DNA of 64,000 nucleotides from Hydrogenophaga flava NBRC 102514 (lineage in GTDB: Bacteria; Pseudomonadota; Gammaproteobacteria; Burkholderiales; Burkholderiaceae_C), in the NCBI RefSeq assembly GCF_001571145.1, contig NZ_BCTF01000004.1, forward strand, positions 62,001-126,000. The letters are read 5' to 3'. The notes beneath the pieces are model-generated. The model saw only the letters and a program-made list of their open reading frames with translations, searched no databases and had not been told where the DNA came from. Positions within the stretch are counted from its first letter, which is position 1. The number at the start of each line of letters is the position of its first letter. This document shows positions 21,357-29,057 of the stretch, in pieces. The position numbers and the translations under genes are program-made.

Positions 21357-22012
21357 CAAACAGCCATGTACCGGCCCGGCCGGTGGTTGATCGCCAGCGT
21401 CATGTTGAGTACCACCGCCCCCAGCACCGACCAGGCGATCTGCACCGGCTCGCGCAGCGCGAACGCGGTGAGCACGATGGCGCAGTCCAGTCCCATCTGG
21501 ATGTGGCCGGCGCGCCAGCCGAAGCGCTCCTGCAGGTACAGCACCAGCACGTTGAAACCGCCCAGGCTGGCCCGGTGGCGGAACAGCATCAGCATGCCCG
21601 CGCCCACCAGCAGCCCGCCCGCTACCGCGGCAAAGCCCGGCGCCAGCGCGCCGATCGAGATCCAGCGCGGAATCAGATAGGCCCAGAGCGAGAGCAGGCC
21701 CACCGCCGCAAAGGTCTTGAGCGCGAACGGCGCGCCCATGCGGCGCCAGGCCAGCCAGTAGAACGGCAGGTTGATGAGGAAGAACCAGACGCTGAAGCTC
21801 ACCCCGGTCGCGTAGTGCAGCAGGAAAGCCAGCCCGGCGGTGCCGCCGCTGAGCAGGCCAACGTGGCCGAACAACACCACACCCAGGCCGACAAACAGGG
21901 TGCCAGTGAGCAGGGCCTGCACATCTTCGTGCGGCCGGTGGCGGCTGGGCGCGGCCGGCGCGCGCGGAGGCGGTTCGGTGGTCTGGGACAGGGCGTGGGA
22001 CGGGGACGACAT
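21356..22012 (-). CDS. YitT-family membrane protein without the C-terminal soluble domain
   Basis: 218 residues with five or six hydrophobic helices from about residue 33 to the end. The conserved GLLSGGTAGLAFLLHYATG, INLPFYWLAWRRMG and HRASLGGFNVLVLYLQERFGW segments mark the YitT/DUF161 family. Gram-positive YitT proteins carry an additional DUF2179 domain of about 80 residues, which is absent here. The N-terminal 30 residues are Pro/Ala/Arg-rich and probably cytosolic. Transport function is suspected for the family, but the substrate is unknown. It lies downstream of pfk on the same strand. Confidence 0.85.
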   Translation of the reverse strand: MSSPSHALSQTTEPPPRAPAAPSRHRPHEDVQALLTGTLFVGLGVVLFGHVGLLSGGTAGLAFLLHYATGVSFSVWFFLINLPFYWLAWRRMGAPFALKTFAAVGLLSLWAYLIPRWISIGALAPGFAAVAGGLLVGAGMLMLFRHRASLGGFNVLVLYLQERFGWRAGHIQMGLDCAIVLTAFALREPVQIAWSVLGAVVLNMTLAINHRPGRYMAV

Positions 22013-22149
22013 GGGGGGTCAGCGGTCAACGGGCAGACAACGGGCCGGGCGGGGAGCCGGACAACAAGGTCCGACAGTGTCGCCGCGGTCGGCCGGTGGT
22101 GGATTGACGCAGGTCAGCGGCGCACGAAGTGACGCCGCTGCCGCGCCGC

Positions 22150-23364
22150 TCAGGGTCTGAGCACCTTGGCCACCGGGTTGTAGCGCAGGCGGAAGGCGTC
22201 GGGCATGTCCGAACCCAGCAGCGGGCGCAGGTAGAGCCGGAAGGCGTCGGTCACATCGGTGCCGCTGGCCGAGATGAACTCGTCTTCCATGGTGCGCGTC
22301 TTGCCGGCCACGGCCTCCAGCGGCAGCAGCTCGTAGTCGGCCGAATAGAAGCCGGTGCGCTTGATCGCCACCGAACCGTCCACGCTGCCCCACATGGCGA
22401 ACTGCACCGCCTTCTCGCCCACCTCGCGCGCCTCGCGCTGGTCCACGTCGCTCACGCAGCCGATGAAGCTGCGCTGCAGGTAGCCGAAGGTGTCGCCGCG
22501 CACGCGCTTGATGCCCAGCTTGGCCTTGATCTCCTCGCACAGCAGGTCGGCCAGCGCGCCGGTGCCGGACAGCTGCACGTTGCCGTGCGCGTCCTTCTCC
22601 ACGTCTTTCGCCAGCTGGGTGATGATGGGCTGGCCCGAGGCGTCGTGGATGCCTTCGCTGACCGCGATCACGCAGCGGCCATACCGCTCGTACACGGCCT
22701 TCACATCGGCCAGGAACTTCGGGATCTCGAACACGCGCTCGGGCACATAGATCAGGTGCGGGCCGTCGTCCGGAAACTTCTTGCCCAGGGCGGACGCGGC
22801 CGTGAGGAAGCCGGCGTGCCGGCCCATCACCACGCCCACGTACACGCCCGGCAGGGCCGCGTTGTCCAGGTTCGCGCCCGCGAAGGCCTGGGCCACGAAG
22901 CGCGCCGCCGACGGAAAGCCCGGCGTGTGGTTGTTGCCCACCAGGTCGTTGTCGATGGTCTTGGGGATGTGGATGGATCGGAGCGGGTAGCCGGCCTTGC
23001 GCGCCTCTTCGCTCACGATGCGAACCGTGTCCGACGAGTCGTTGCCGCCGATGTAGAAGAAGTGCTCGATCTCATGCGCCTTGAGCACCTTGAAGATTTC
23101 CTGGCAGTACTTCAGGTCGGGCTTGTCGCGCGTGGAGCCCAGGGCCGAGGCCGGCGTGCGCGCCACGGCTTCGAGGTTGTGGCTGGTCTCTTGCGTGAGG
23201 TCGACGAAGTTCTCGTCCACGATGCCGCGCACGCCGTGGCGGGCGCCGTAGATGCGCTGCACGTTCTGGAAGCGTCGCGCCTCCAGCGCCACGCCCACGA
23301 GGGACTGGTTGATCACGGCGGTGGGGCCGCCGCCCTGGGCGACGAGGATTTTTCCGGACGACAT
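22150..23364 (-). CDS. 6-phosphofructokinase, probably pyrophosphate-dependent
   Basis: 404 residues from the ATG at 23364, with AAGGAA upstream as ribosome-binding site. Motifs: VAQGGGPTAVINQSL, FFYIGGNDSSDTV, HIPKTIDNDLVGNNHTPGF and VVMGRHAGFLTAAS. The Lys of PKTIDND and the Asp after GGN (where ATP enzymes have GGDGS) are the residues established as markers of PPi dependence. The Asn in place of the usual first Asp of GGD is worth noting. The enzyme would run glycolysis or gluconeogenesis reversibly. Neighbours TspO upstream and YitT downstream give no further hint. Confidence 0.9.
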   Translation of the reverse strand: MSSGKILVAQGGGPTAVINQSLVGVALEARRFQNVQRIYGARHGVRGIVDENFVDLTQETSHNLEAVARTPASALGSTRDKPDLKYCQEIFKVLKAHEIEHFFYIGGNDSSDTVRIVSEEARKAGYPLRSIHIPKTIDNDLVGNNHTPGFPSAARFVAQAFAGANLDNAALPGVYVGVVMGRHAGFLTAASALGKKFPDDGPHLIYVPERVFEIPKFLADVKAVYERYGRCVIAVSEGIHDASGQPIITQLAKDVEKDAHGNVQLSGTGALADLLCEEIKAKLGIKRVRGDTFGYLQRSFIGCVSDVDQREAREVGEKAVQFAMWGSVDGSVAIKRTGFYSADYELLPLEAVAGKTRTMEDEFISASGTDVTDAFRLYLRPLLGSDMPDAFRLRYNPVAKVLRP

Positions 23365-23418
23365 GGTGGGTTCCTTCAACAAGAGAAGCGATGAACAGGC
23401 AGACGGGGCCGAATCGGT

Positions 23419-23931
23419 TCAGCCCAGGATGGCGGGGTTGGCCTGCCACAGCACCCAGTTCAGGTACGCGGCGAAGGCCACCCAGGCGAGGTAGGGCAGC
23501 AACAACAGGCCTGCCAGCGGGCGGATGCGCCAGAAGGCAGCGCAGGTGGCCGCGATCAGCAGCCAGAACACGATCACCTCCGCAAAGGCCCAGCCGCCTT
23601 TCTGCCATGCGAAGAACAGCCAGCTCCACAGCGCGTTGGCCACGAGCTGGACCACGAACAGGCCGAGCGCCCGGCGCCGGTCCGACGGTTCGACCGGCGC
23701 GCGCCAGACCAGCCAGGCCGCGATGGCCATCAGGGTGAACAGAACCGTCCACACCGGGCCGAACAGCCAGCCAGGCGGCGCCCAGTCCGGTTGCACCAGG
23801 CCGGCGTAGAAGTCCCTGGCGTTGGCGGAGGCCATGGCGCCGGCCGCTGCGGTGAGGTAACACAGGGCGATCCAGCCGGCGAGGCCCATGAGTTGCTGGC
23901 GGCGGTTGCGCGGGGTGTGCTGGATCGTCAT
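23419..23931 (-). CDS. tspO: TspO/MBR family tryptophan-rich sensory protein
   Basis: 170 residues, five predicted membrane helices, Trp-rich. The family signature QPDWAPPGWLFGPVW is at about residues 48-62, with ALWSWLFFAWQKGGWAF further on and YLAWVAFAAYLNWVLW near the end. TspO proteins bind porphyrins and related ligands and affect tetrapyrrole or stress physiology. The ATG at 23931 is chosen; the open frame continues upstream into the intergenic region with no similarity. It is divergent from the acetylpolyamine amidohydrolase gene, with 104 bases between starts. Confidence 0.93.
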   Translation of the reverse strand: MTIQHTPRNRRQQLMGLAGWIALCYLTAAAGAMASANARDFYAGLVQPDWAPPGWLFGPVWTVLFTLMAIAAWLVWRAPVEPSDRRRALGLFVVQLVANALWSWLFFAWQKGGWAFAEVIVFWLLIAATCAAFWRIRPLAGLLLLPYLAWVAFAAYLNWVLWQANPAILG

Positions 23932-24035
23932 GCACCGGATCGTAGTGGGGTTTGTCGCCCCCATGGGTGCGGCGGGGTTCCGGCCCGCGCCGCGCACGGT
24001 CGACGCCCGGCCCACCCCGTGCGACACTGACCCGC

Positions 24036-25097
24036 ATGAAGACCTTCCACAACCCCCACCACGCCCTGCACCAGGGGCGCGAAGAGATGTTCCGTGGCCG
24101 CATGGTGCCCTGCCACGAGGTGCCCGCGCGGCTGGACTACGTGCTCGCCGAGCTGCAGCGGCGCTCGCAGGGTGGGTTGTTCCTGCCCGAGGTGAGCGAC
24201 GCCGAGCTGGACGCAGCCATCGCGCGCGTGCACGACCCGCGCTACACGCAGTTCCTGGCCGGCGCCTGGGACGAATGGGTGGCGATGGACCCGGCGAACG
24301 CGCAGCGCGACGCCCTGCCCTCGGTCTGGCCCCTGGGCAACAAACACGCCTTCCGCACCGATGTGCTGCCGCAGAATTTCGCGGCGCGGCTGGGCCTGTT
24401 CTCCTTCGATTCGGGCTCGCCGCTGATGGCCGGCACCTGGACCGCCGCGCGGGCCGGAGCGGCCTGCGCGCTGGCGGCGGCGCGCGAAGTGCACGGCGGC
24501 GCCCGCGCGGCGTTTGCGCTGACCCGCCCGCCGGGCCACCACGCCGGGCCGGACTTCTTCGGCGGCTACTGCTTCCTGAACAACGGCGCCATCGCCGCGC
24601 AGGCGCTGCGCGACCTGGGCCACGCCAAGGTGGCCGTGCTGGACATCGACTACCACCACGGCAACGGCACGCAGACCATCTTCTACGAGCGCGCCGATGT
24701 GATGACGGTCTCGATCCACGGCGACCCCATGACCGAATACCCGTTCTTCCTGGGCCACGCCAGCGAGCGCGGCGCCGGTGCGGGCGAAGGCTTCAACCTC
24801 AACCTGCCGCTACCGCGCGGCACCGGTTTTGCCGCCTGGTGCGCCGCGCTGGACCGCGCCATAGAGGTGGTGGAGGACTTCGGCGCCGACGCCCTGGTGG
24901 TGCCCATGGGCATGGACACCTTCAAGGGCGACCCGATCTCCGGCTTCACGCTGGAGAGCAGCGACTACGACACCGTCGGCCGCCTGCTGGCCGCCGCCAG
25001 CCTGCCCACCGTGTTCACCTTCGAAGGCGGCTACGCGGTGGACGAGGTCGGCGTGAACGCGGTCAACCTGCTCGAAGCCTACTGCCGCTCGATCTGA
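24036..25097 (+). CDS. Acetylpolyamine amidohydrolase (HDAC-fold, class II type)
   Basis: 353 residues. The arginase/deacetylase fold has the catalytic His pair in TRPPGHHAGPDFFGGYCF, zinc ligands in LDIDYHHGNGTQTIFYERAD (Asp, His) and VVPMGMDTFKGDPISGF (Asp), and the loop FEGGYAVDEVG. The overall sequence, including SPLMAGTWTAA and ESSDYDTVGR, resembles the acetylpolyamine amidohydrolase of Mycoplana as I recall it. It would remove acetyl groups from N-acetylputrescine, spermidine or similar compounds. No polyamine-uptake genes are nearby. Open frame upstream of 24036 is non-coding. Confidence 0.88.
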   Translation: MKTFHNPHHALHQGREEMFRGRMVPCHEVPARLDYVLAELQRRSQGGLFLPEVSDAELDAAIARVHDPRYTQFLAGAWDEWVAMDPANAQRDALPSVWPLGNKHAFRTDVLPQNFAARLGLFSFDSGSPLMAGTWTAARAGAACALAAAREVHGGARAAFALTRPPGHHAGPDFFGGYCFLNNGAIAAQALRDLGHAKVAVLDIDYHHGNGTQTIFYERADVMTVSIHGDPMTEYPFFLGHASERGAGAGEGFNLNLPLPRGTGFAAWCAALDRAIEVVEDFGADALVVPMGMDTFKGDPISGFTLESSDYDTVGRLLAAASLPTVFTFEGGYAVDEVGVNAVNLLEAYCRSI

Positions 25098-25104
25098 CGC
25101 CGGC

Positions 25105-25656
25105 TCACGCCGGCTTCCAGAAGATGTAGTCGGCCGTGTAAGTGACCACACGCTTGCTGCCCATGGTGGCCGCGTCACAGGGCGCAGCCGGGGCCACGCC
25201 GCCCTTGGTGGCCACGCGCTGGATGTGGCTCACGCCCTGGGCCATGCCGCTGCCCATGGCCGGGTTGGCCTTGACCAGCTGCAGCGGGATGTTGCCGCTG
25301 CCGTTGGGGGCCACCGCCAGCTGCGCACCGCTCACCTTGGAACCGTCGTTGAAGTCCCAGGTGGCCGGCGGGCCGTAGTACTTGCCCAGGCGCTCGCCCT
25401 TGCGGCCCTTGAGGCCGGCGTCGGGGCTCATGAACACCCACTCGTACTGGCCGGCCATGTCCTTCTTGGCCTGGCACTGGTAGGTGATGTCGCCCGCGGC
25501 AGCGGTCTCGAAGGCCACGCGGTGGCCGGCGGGCACCTGCACCGCGGCCGGCAGATCGGCCTGCGAGAACGGGGCCATGGTGGGCCCGCTGGCGCAGGCG
25601 GAGAGAGCGAGGACGGCGGCGCCGCCCAGTGCGGTGGTGGTGAAGCGGGAGAACAT
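25105..25656 (-). CDS. DUF3455 lipoprotein
   Basis: 183 residues. A signal peptide ends in the lipobox LALSACASG (Cys21), so the product is probably a lipoprotein. The body matches what I know of DUF3455: PAGHRVAFETAAAGDITYQCQAK, FMSPDAGLKGRKGERLGKYYGPPATW and HIQRVATKGGVAP. Function unknown. It follows the cytochrome c gene on the minus strand after 42 bases and appears to be the last gene of the unit driven from the divergent sigma-type promoter near 26760. Confidence 0.85.
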   Translation of the reverse strand: MFSRFTTTALGGAAVLALSACASGPTMAPFSQADLPAAVQVPAGHRVAFETAAAGDITYQCQAKKDMAGQYEWVFMSPDAGLKGRKGERLGKYYGPPATWDFNDGSKVSGAQLAVAPNGSGNIPLQLVKANPAMGSGMAQGVSHIQRVATKGGVAPAAPCDAATMGSKRVVTYTADYIFWKPA

Positions 25657-25698
25657 GGAACAGCTCCTGTGTTATCTATATAGGTGGATGAACGGAAC

Positions 25699-26091
25699 TC
25701 AGCGGGCCGGCTGGCCCGTGGCGAGGGATTGCAGGAAAGCGACGACGTCGCGCCGGTCGGCCGCCTCGGACAGCCGGTAGCCCATGGCCTGGCCGGGCAC
25801 CAGGGCCTCGGGATCGGTCAGCCAGGCCTGCAGCTTCTCGGGCGTCCAGACGTGGGTGGCGGCGGCCAATGCGGCGGAGTAGGCGAAGTCCGCCTTCTTG
25901 CCCGCTGCACGGCCGACCACATTGCCCAGCGCGGGACCGACGCGGTCGTCGTCCAGGCTGTGGCAGCCGCCGCAGCGCGACTCGAACAGTCCTCGGCCAC
26001 GCGCCACGTCGCCCGACTGGGCCTGGGCCGCCGGCCACGCGGCGGCCAGCAGTCCCAGCGCGAGTGCGGCGCGGCGCAACGACATGGCCAT
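25699..26091 (-). CDS. Small periplasmic cytochrome c
   Basis: 130 residues. A signal peptide (about 1-25, ending AAQAQS) is followed by one heme-binding site CGGCH at residues 40-44 and a probable axial Met in VPGQAMGYRL. The layout resembles soluble class I monoheme cytochromes. Its ATG shares one base with the stop of the ferritin-like gene (TGATG), so translation is coupled. An electron-transfer role in the periplasm beside the exported ferritin-like protein is inferred. Confidence 0.92.
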   Translation of the reverse strand: MAMSLRRAALALGLLAAAWPAAQAQSGDVARGRGLFESRCGGCHSLDDDRVGPALGNVVGRAAGKKADFAYSAALAAATHVWTPEKLQAWLTDPEALVPGQAMGYRLSEAADRRDVVAFLQSLATGQPAR

Positions 26092-26690
26092 CAGGCGCCG
26101 AAGCTCAGGGCGCCACCGGGCAGCGGACGGCCCAGGGCGTTGGTGAGCACGGTGAAGTGCATGGTCTCGTCGGCCGCCAGGCGCGCGGCCACCTTGGCCA
26201 GGTCCTTGCTGCCCAGCGAGGGGATCACGCCCAGGTAGGCGTTGGTGGCGCCCAGCTCCAGCCGCGCGGCCAGGTCCAGCACGTCGGCCTGGTTGCGCAG
26301 CGTGTCGGCCTTGAGCGCCTTGGCGTAGTCGTCCAGCTTCTTCTCGGCCACCGGCGTGCCGCCCAGCTTCTGGATGGTGGCGATCAGCGCGTCGCGGTGC
26401 GCCTTGTGGTGGCCCTGGAAGCTCACGGCCACATCCAGCACCCCCTTCTGCAGCAGACCGCTGCCGGCGCCCAGCTGGTAGGCGTTGATGGCTTCGTGCT
26501 CCAGGCCGAGCGCCACGTTGAGGATGGACACGTCCTTGGACACATCGGCGGACATGCCCTGGGCGAGCGTGTCCTTGCCGGCCAGCAGCGCCACGGCCAC
26601 AGCCGAGAGCGCGCCGCCGCGGCGCATGAAGCTGCGGCGCGAGGCGGGTGGGCCGACGAATTCGGAAGCGGGAAGGATGATGTTCGACAT
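26091..26690 (-). CDS. Tat-exported ferritin-like domain protein
   Basis: 199 residues. The N-terminus carries a twin-arginine type signal (PASRRSFMRRGGALSAVAVALL), so the protein should be folded and cofactor-loaded before export. The mature part is a helical bundle with carboxylate/His pairs spaced as in ferritin-like proteins: LEHEAINAYQL, QGHHKAHRDALI, RLELGATNAYLG and ADETMHFTVL. A di-iron or similar metal site is likely. It is the first gene of the minus-strand unit, starting about 65 bases from its promoter element. Confidence 0.88.
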   Translation of the reverse strand: MSNIILPASEFVGPPASRRSFMRRGGALSAVAVALLAGKDTLAQGMSADVSKDVSILNVALGLEHEAINAYQLGAGSGLLQKGVLDVAVSFQGHHKAHRDALIATIQKLGGTPVAEKKLDDYAKALKADTLRNQADVLDLAARLELGATNAYLGVIPSLGSKDLAKVAARLAADETMHFTVLTNALGRPLPGGALSFGA

Positions 26691-26754
26691 GGTGGGGTCC
26701 TTGTGTGGTGGGTGAGGGAAACAGCGCCGGTCGAGAAATCAGCACCGACGGTTC

Positions 26755-26786
26755 TGATACGCAGGCCGTTCCCACGACGGATTCAG
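26755..26786 (-). promoter_or_regulatory. Candidate ECF-type promoter for the ferritin-like/cytochrome unit
   Basis: Read on the minus strand: CTGAATCCGT (26786-26777), 14 bases, then GCGTATCA (26762-26755). The same two blocks recur in mirror orientation at 26819-26849 for the other unit. The -10-like CGTA core and the spacing resemble ECF sigma promoters, and an ECF sigma gene lies in the divergent operon. Confidence 0.6.
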
Positions 26787-26790
26787 AAAC

Positions 26791-26807
26791 CCACAAATTT
26801 TTTGTGG
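26791..26807. promoter_or_regulatory. A/T-rich palindrome between the two divergent promoters
   Basis: CCACAAA and TTTGTGG flank a TTT centre. The palindrome lies midway between the two outward-facing promoter elements. It may be an operator or a structural hairpin; no regulator can be named. Confidence 0.4.
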
Positions 26808-26818
26808 ACATGCAGCGC

Positions 26819-26849
26819 CTGAATCCGTTGGCCCGCTGACCGCGTAAAG
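26819..26849 (+). promoter_or_regulatory. Candidate ECF-type promoter for the DUF3034-globin-sigma operon
   Basis: CTGAATCCGT (26819-26828), 13 bases, then GCGTAAAG (26842-26849). The first block is identical to that of the mirror promoter on the other strand and the second shares GCGTA. A start site near 26856 would give a leader of about 50 bases to the DUF3034 gene. The operon contains the ECF sigma factor, so autoregulation is the natural reading. Confidence 0.6.
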
Positions 26850-26904
26850 AGTGGGTCGGGTCTGCTCAGCAACCGGCACCCTTCCCCAACCCACACAACC
26901 CACC

Positions 26905-27858
26905 ATGCCCCACACCCTCCACTCCCCACTGCGCCGGCACCCCGCCCGCCACCTGCTCGCCCTGGGCGCCACCGCTGCCCTGCTGGCCCACGCACCCGCC
27001 CAAGCCGACACCGGCAAGCTGCTGCTGACCGGCGGCGTGAGCACCATCGACGGCGCGGCCGGCGGTGGCCTCTCGCCCTGGGCGGTGATCGGCAGCCAGG
27101 CCACCGAAGGCCAGACAGGCTTTTCGGCCCACCTCAGCCATGCGCGCACACAGGACTACAAGCTCAACGCCTTCGGCGCCGCGGTCGGCATCAACGACCG
27201 GGTGGAGCTGTCCGTGGCGCGGCAGGACTTCGACACCGGCATCACCGGCACCCTGCTGGGCCTGCCGGGCCTGAACCTGAAGCAGGACATCGTCGGGGCC
27301 AAGTTCCGCGTGGCGGGCGACGCCATCCTCGACAGCGACACGCTGATGCCGCAGATCGCGGTCGGCGTGATGGCCAAGCGCCTGGGCTCCACCGGGCTGG
27401 ACAGCACGCTGTCCGCGCTGGGCGCCAAGCGCTCGGGCACCGACCTCTATGTCAGCGCCACCAAGCTGTTCCTGGCCCAGGGCCTGCTGGTCAACGGCAC
27501 GCTGCGCGCCACCAAGGCCAACCAGGGCGGCCTGCTGGGCCACGGCGCCACGCTCGGCGGCGCCGACAACGGCTACGAGCTGATGCCCGAACTCTCGGTG
27601 GCCTACCTGCTGCGCAACAACCTGGCGGTCGGCTTCGAGTACCGCGCCATGCCCGACAAGCTGAACAAGGCCGGTGCCGCGGCCGGTCTGGGCGACGGCC
27701 TGCGCGCCGGCGACTGGAAAGACATCTTCATCGCCTGGGCGCCCAGCAAGAACGTCTCGCTCACCCTGGCCTATGTGGATCTGGGCACCGTCGTGCCGGC
27801 CACCACGAAAGGCAAGAAGCAGACCGGCACCTACCTCTCGGCCCAGTTCGCGTTCTGA
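26905..27858 (+). CDS. DUF3034 outer-membrane-type protein
   Basis: 317 residues. A signal peptide ends near APAQADTG. The mature protein has alternating amphipathic strands (SWAVIG-like, GFSAHLSHARTQDYKLNAFG, YELMPELSVAYLLRNNLAVGFEYR, VSLTLAYVDLG) and ends in Phe after YLSAQFAF, typical of a beta-barrel recognised by the Bam complex. I assign it to the DUF3034 family from its overall look; function unknown. First gene of the unit that continues with globin, cupredoxin, sigma and anti-sigma genes. Confidence 0.83.
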   Translation: MPHTLHSPLRRHPARHLLALGATAALLAHAPAQADTGKLLLTGGVSTIDGAAGGGLSPWAVIGSQATEGQTGFSAHLSHARTQDYKLNAFGAAVGINDRVELSVARQDFDTGITGTLLGLPGLNLKQDIVGAKFRVAGDAILDSDTLMPQIAVGVMAKRLGSTGLDSTLSALGAKRSGTDLYVSATKLFLAQGLLVNGTLRATKANQGGLLGHGATLGGADNGYELMPELSVAYLLRNNLAVGFEYRAMPDKLNKAGAAAGLGDGLRAGDWKDIFIAWAPSKNVSLTLAYVDLGTVVPATTKGKKQTGTYLSAQFAF

Positions 27859-27879
27859 ACCCACACACAAACCACCACC

Positions 27880-28362
27880 ATGAAACAGCTCATCACCCTC
27901 TCCGCCCTCTCTCTGCTGACCCTCATCGGCTCCCCGGCGGGCGCCCAGTCCATGGACAAGCCCATGGCGCCCTCGCCCGCATCGGCCTACCCGGTGGCCC
28001 CGGCCCCTGGCCTGTACGACGCCCTGGGCGGCCAGACCGGCCTGCGCACCCTGATGAACGATTTCGTCAACCGCCTCAAGGCCGACGCGCGCCTGGCCGA
28101 AGCCTTCAAGGAAGCCAACGGCGCCAACCTCGCCAAACAGCTGACCGACCAGATCTGCCAGCTCGCCGGTGGTCCCTGCGTCTACAACGGCCCCGACATG
28201 AAAGAGGCCCACAGCAACATGGACGTGACCCGCGCCGACTTCAACGCGCTGGTCGAGGTGCTGCAAATGAGCATGGACGCCCGCGGGATTCCGTTTGCCC
28301 GGCAGAATCAGCTGCTCGCGCTGCTGGCCCCGATGCACCGCGACGTGATCAACGTCCGATAA
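27880..28362 (+). CDS. Exported group 1 truncated hemoglobin
   Basis: 160 residues. A signal peptide (about 1-22, ending SPAGAQS) makes this a periplasmic globin. The truncated-globin core starts at LYDALGGQTGLRTLMNDFVNRLKAD. The likely proximal His is in MKEAHSNMDVTRADFNALVE, followed by the usual C-terminal helix. Most truncated hemoglobins are cytosolic; the exported version suggests handling of O2, NO or peroxide in the periplasm. It lies 21 bases after the DUF3034 gene and 13 bases before the cupredoxin gene. Confidence 0.9.
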   Translation: MKQLITLSALSLLTLIGSPAGAQSMDKPMAPSPASAYPVAPAPGLYDALGGQTGLRTLMNDFVNRLKADARLAEAFKEANGANLAKQLTDQICQLAGGPCVYNGPDMKEAHSNMDVTRADFNALVEVLQMSMDARGIPFARQNQLLALLAPMHRDVINVR

Positions 28363-28375
28363 ACCAGGAGACCCC

Positions 28376-29044
28376 ATGCGCCACGCCCCCCTTCTGGCCG
28401 CCTGCCTGCTGGCCGGCCTTCATGCGGCACAGGCCGCCACCGTGCAGGTCACCGTGCTCGCCCGCGACGGCAAGCCGCTGCCCGACGCGGTGGTGGTGCT
28501 GGAGCCGGCCGCCGGCCAGCCGGTGCCGGCGGCGCAGCCGGTCAGCCAGACCGTGACGCAGGAGAAGATGCAGTTCGACCCCATGCTCAGCGTGGTGCCG
28601 GTCGGCTCGAAGATCCGCTTCTCCAACCTCGACCGCTGGGACCACCACGTCAAGGGCGGCACACCCAGCCTGCTGGCCACGGGCACCACCGCCTTCGAGT
28701 TCCGCCTGGCGGGGCGCACGCAGGGGCAGACCCCGCCCAGCAGCGAGGTGACGATGGAGAAGGCCGGGCCGATCCAGCTGGGCTGCCACCTGCACGGCTC
28801 GATGCGCGGCTTCGTCTACGTGGCGTCCACGCCCTGGGCCGCCAAGACATCCGCCGACGGCACCGCCACCCTGCCCCAGGTGCCCGAGGGCGCGATGCAG
28901 CTGCGGGTCTGGCACCCGGACCAGCTGGTCGACCAGGCCAGCGTCGCGCTGCAGGTGCAGCCGGTCACCACGGTGAACGTGCCCACCCTGGTGCAGCCGC
29001 GCAAGGCGCGCCGGGTGCAGTTCGACTCCGGCAGCACCTACTGA
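28376..29044 (+). CDS. Periplasmic cupredoxin-like protein (methylamine utilisation protein family)
   Basis: 222 residues with a signal peptide ending AAQAATV. The cupredoxin part has possible copper ligands in RWDHHVKGG and QLGCHLHGSMRGFVYV (His, Cys, His, Met spacing as in type 1 copper sites). A C-terminal beta domain (TLPQVPEGAMQLRVWHPDQLV) follows. Databases often call such proteins methylamine utilisation protein, but no methylamine dehydrogenase genes are here. With globin, cytochrome and ferritin-like neighbours, a periplasmic electron-transfer or copper role is likely. Confidence 0.85.
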   Translation: MRHAPLLAACLLAGLHAAQAATVQVTVLARDGKPLPDAVVVLEPAAGQPVPAAQPVSQTVTQEKMQFDPMLSVVPVGSKIRFSNLDRWDHHVKGGTPSLLATGTTAFEFRLAGRTQGQTPPSSEVTMEKAGPIQLGCHLHGSMRGFVYVASTPWAAKTSADGTATLPQVPEGAMQLRVWHPDQLVDQASVALQVQPVTTVNVPTLVQPRKARRVQFDSGSTY

Positions 29045-29057
29045 GGCCGCCCACCGC

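Noticed and set aside
22116..22139. AGCGGCG / CGCCGCT hairpin downstream of the phosphofructokinase gene as a terminator
   Set aside because: Ten-base loop, no U-tract on either strand, and it lies in G/C-rich sequence where such pairs arise by chance; it is also partly upstream of the gene end.
26866..28377. 503-codon minus-strand open frame opposite the DUF3034 and globin genes
   Set aside because: Low-complexity Gly/Gln/His-rich translation antisense to two genes with signal peptides and family motifs.
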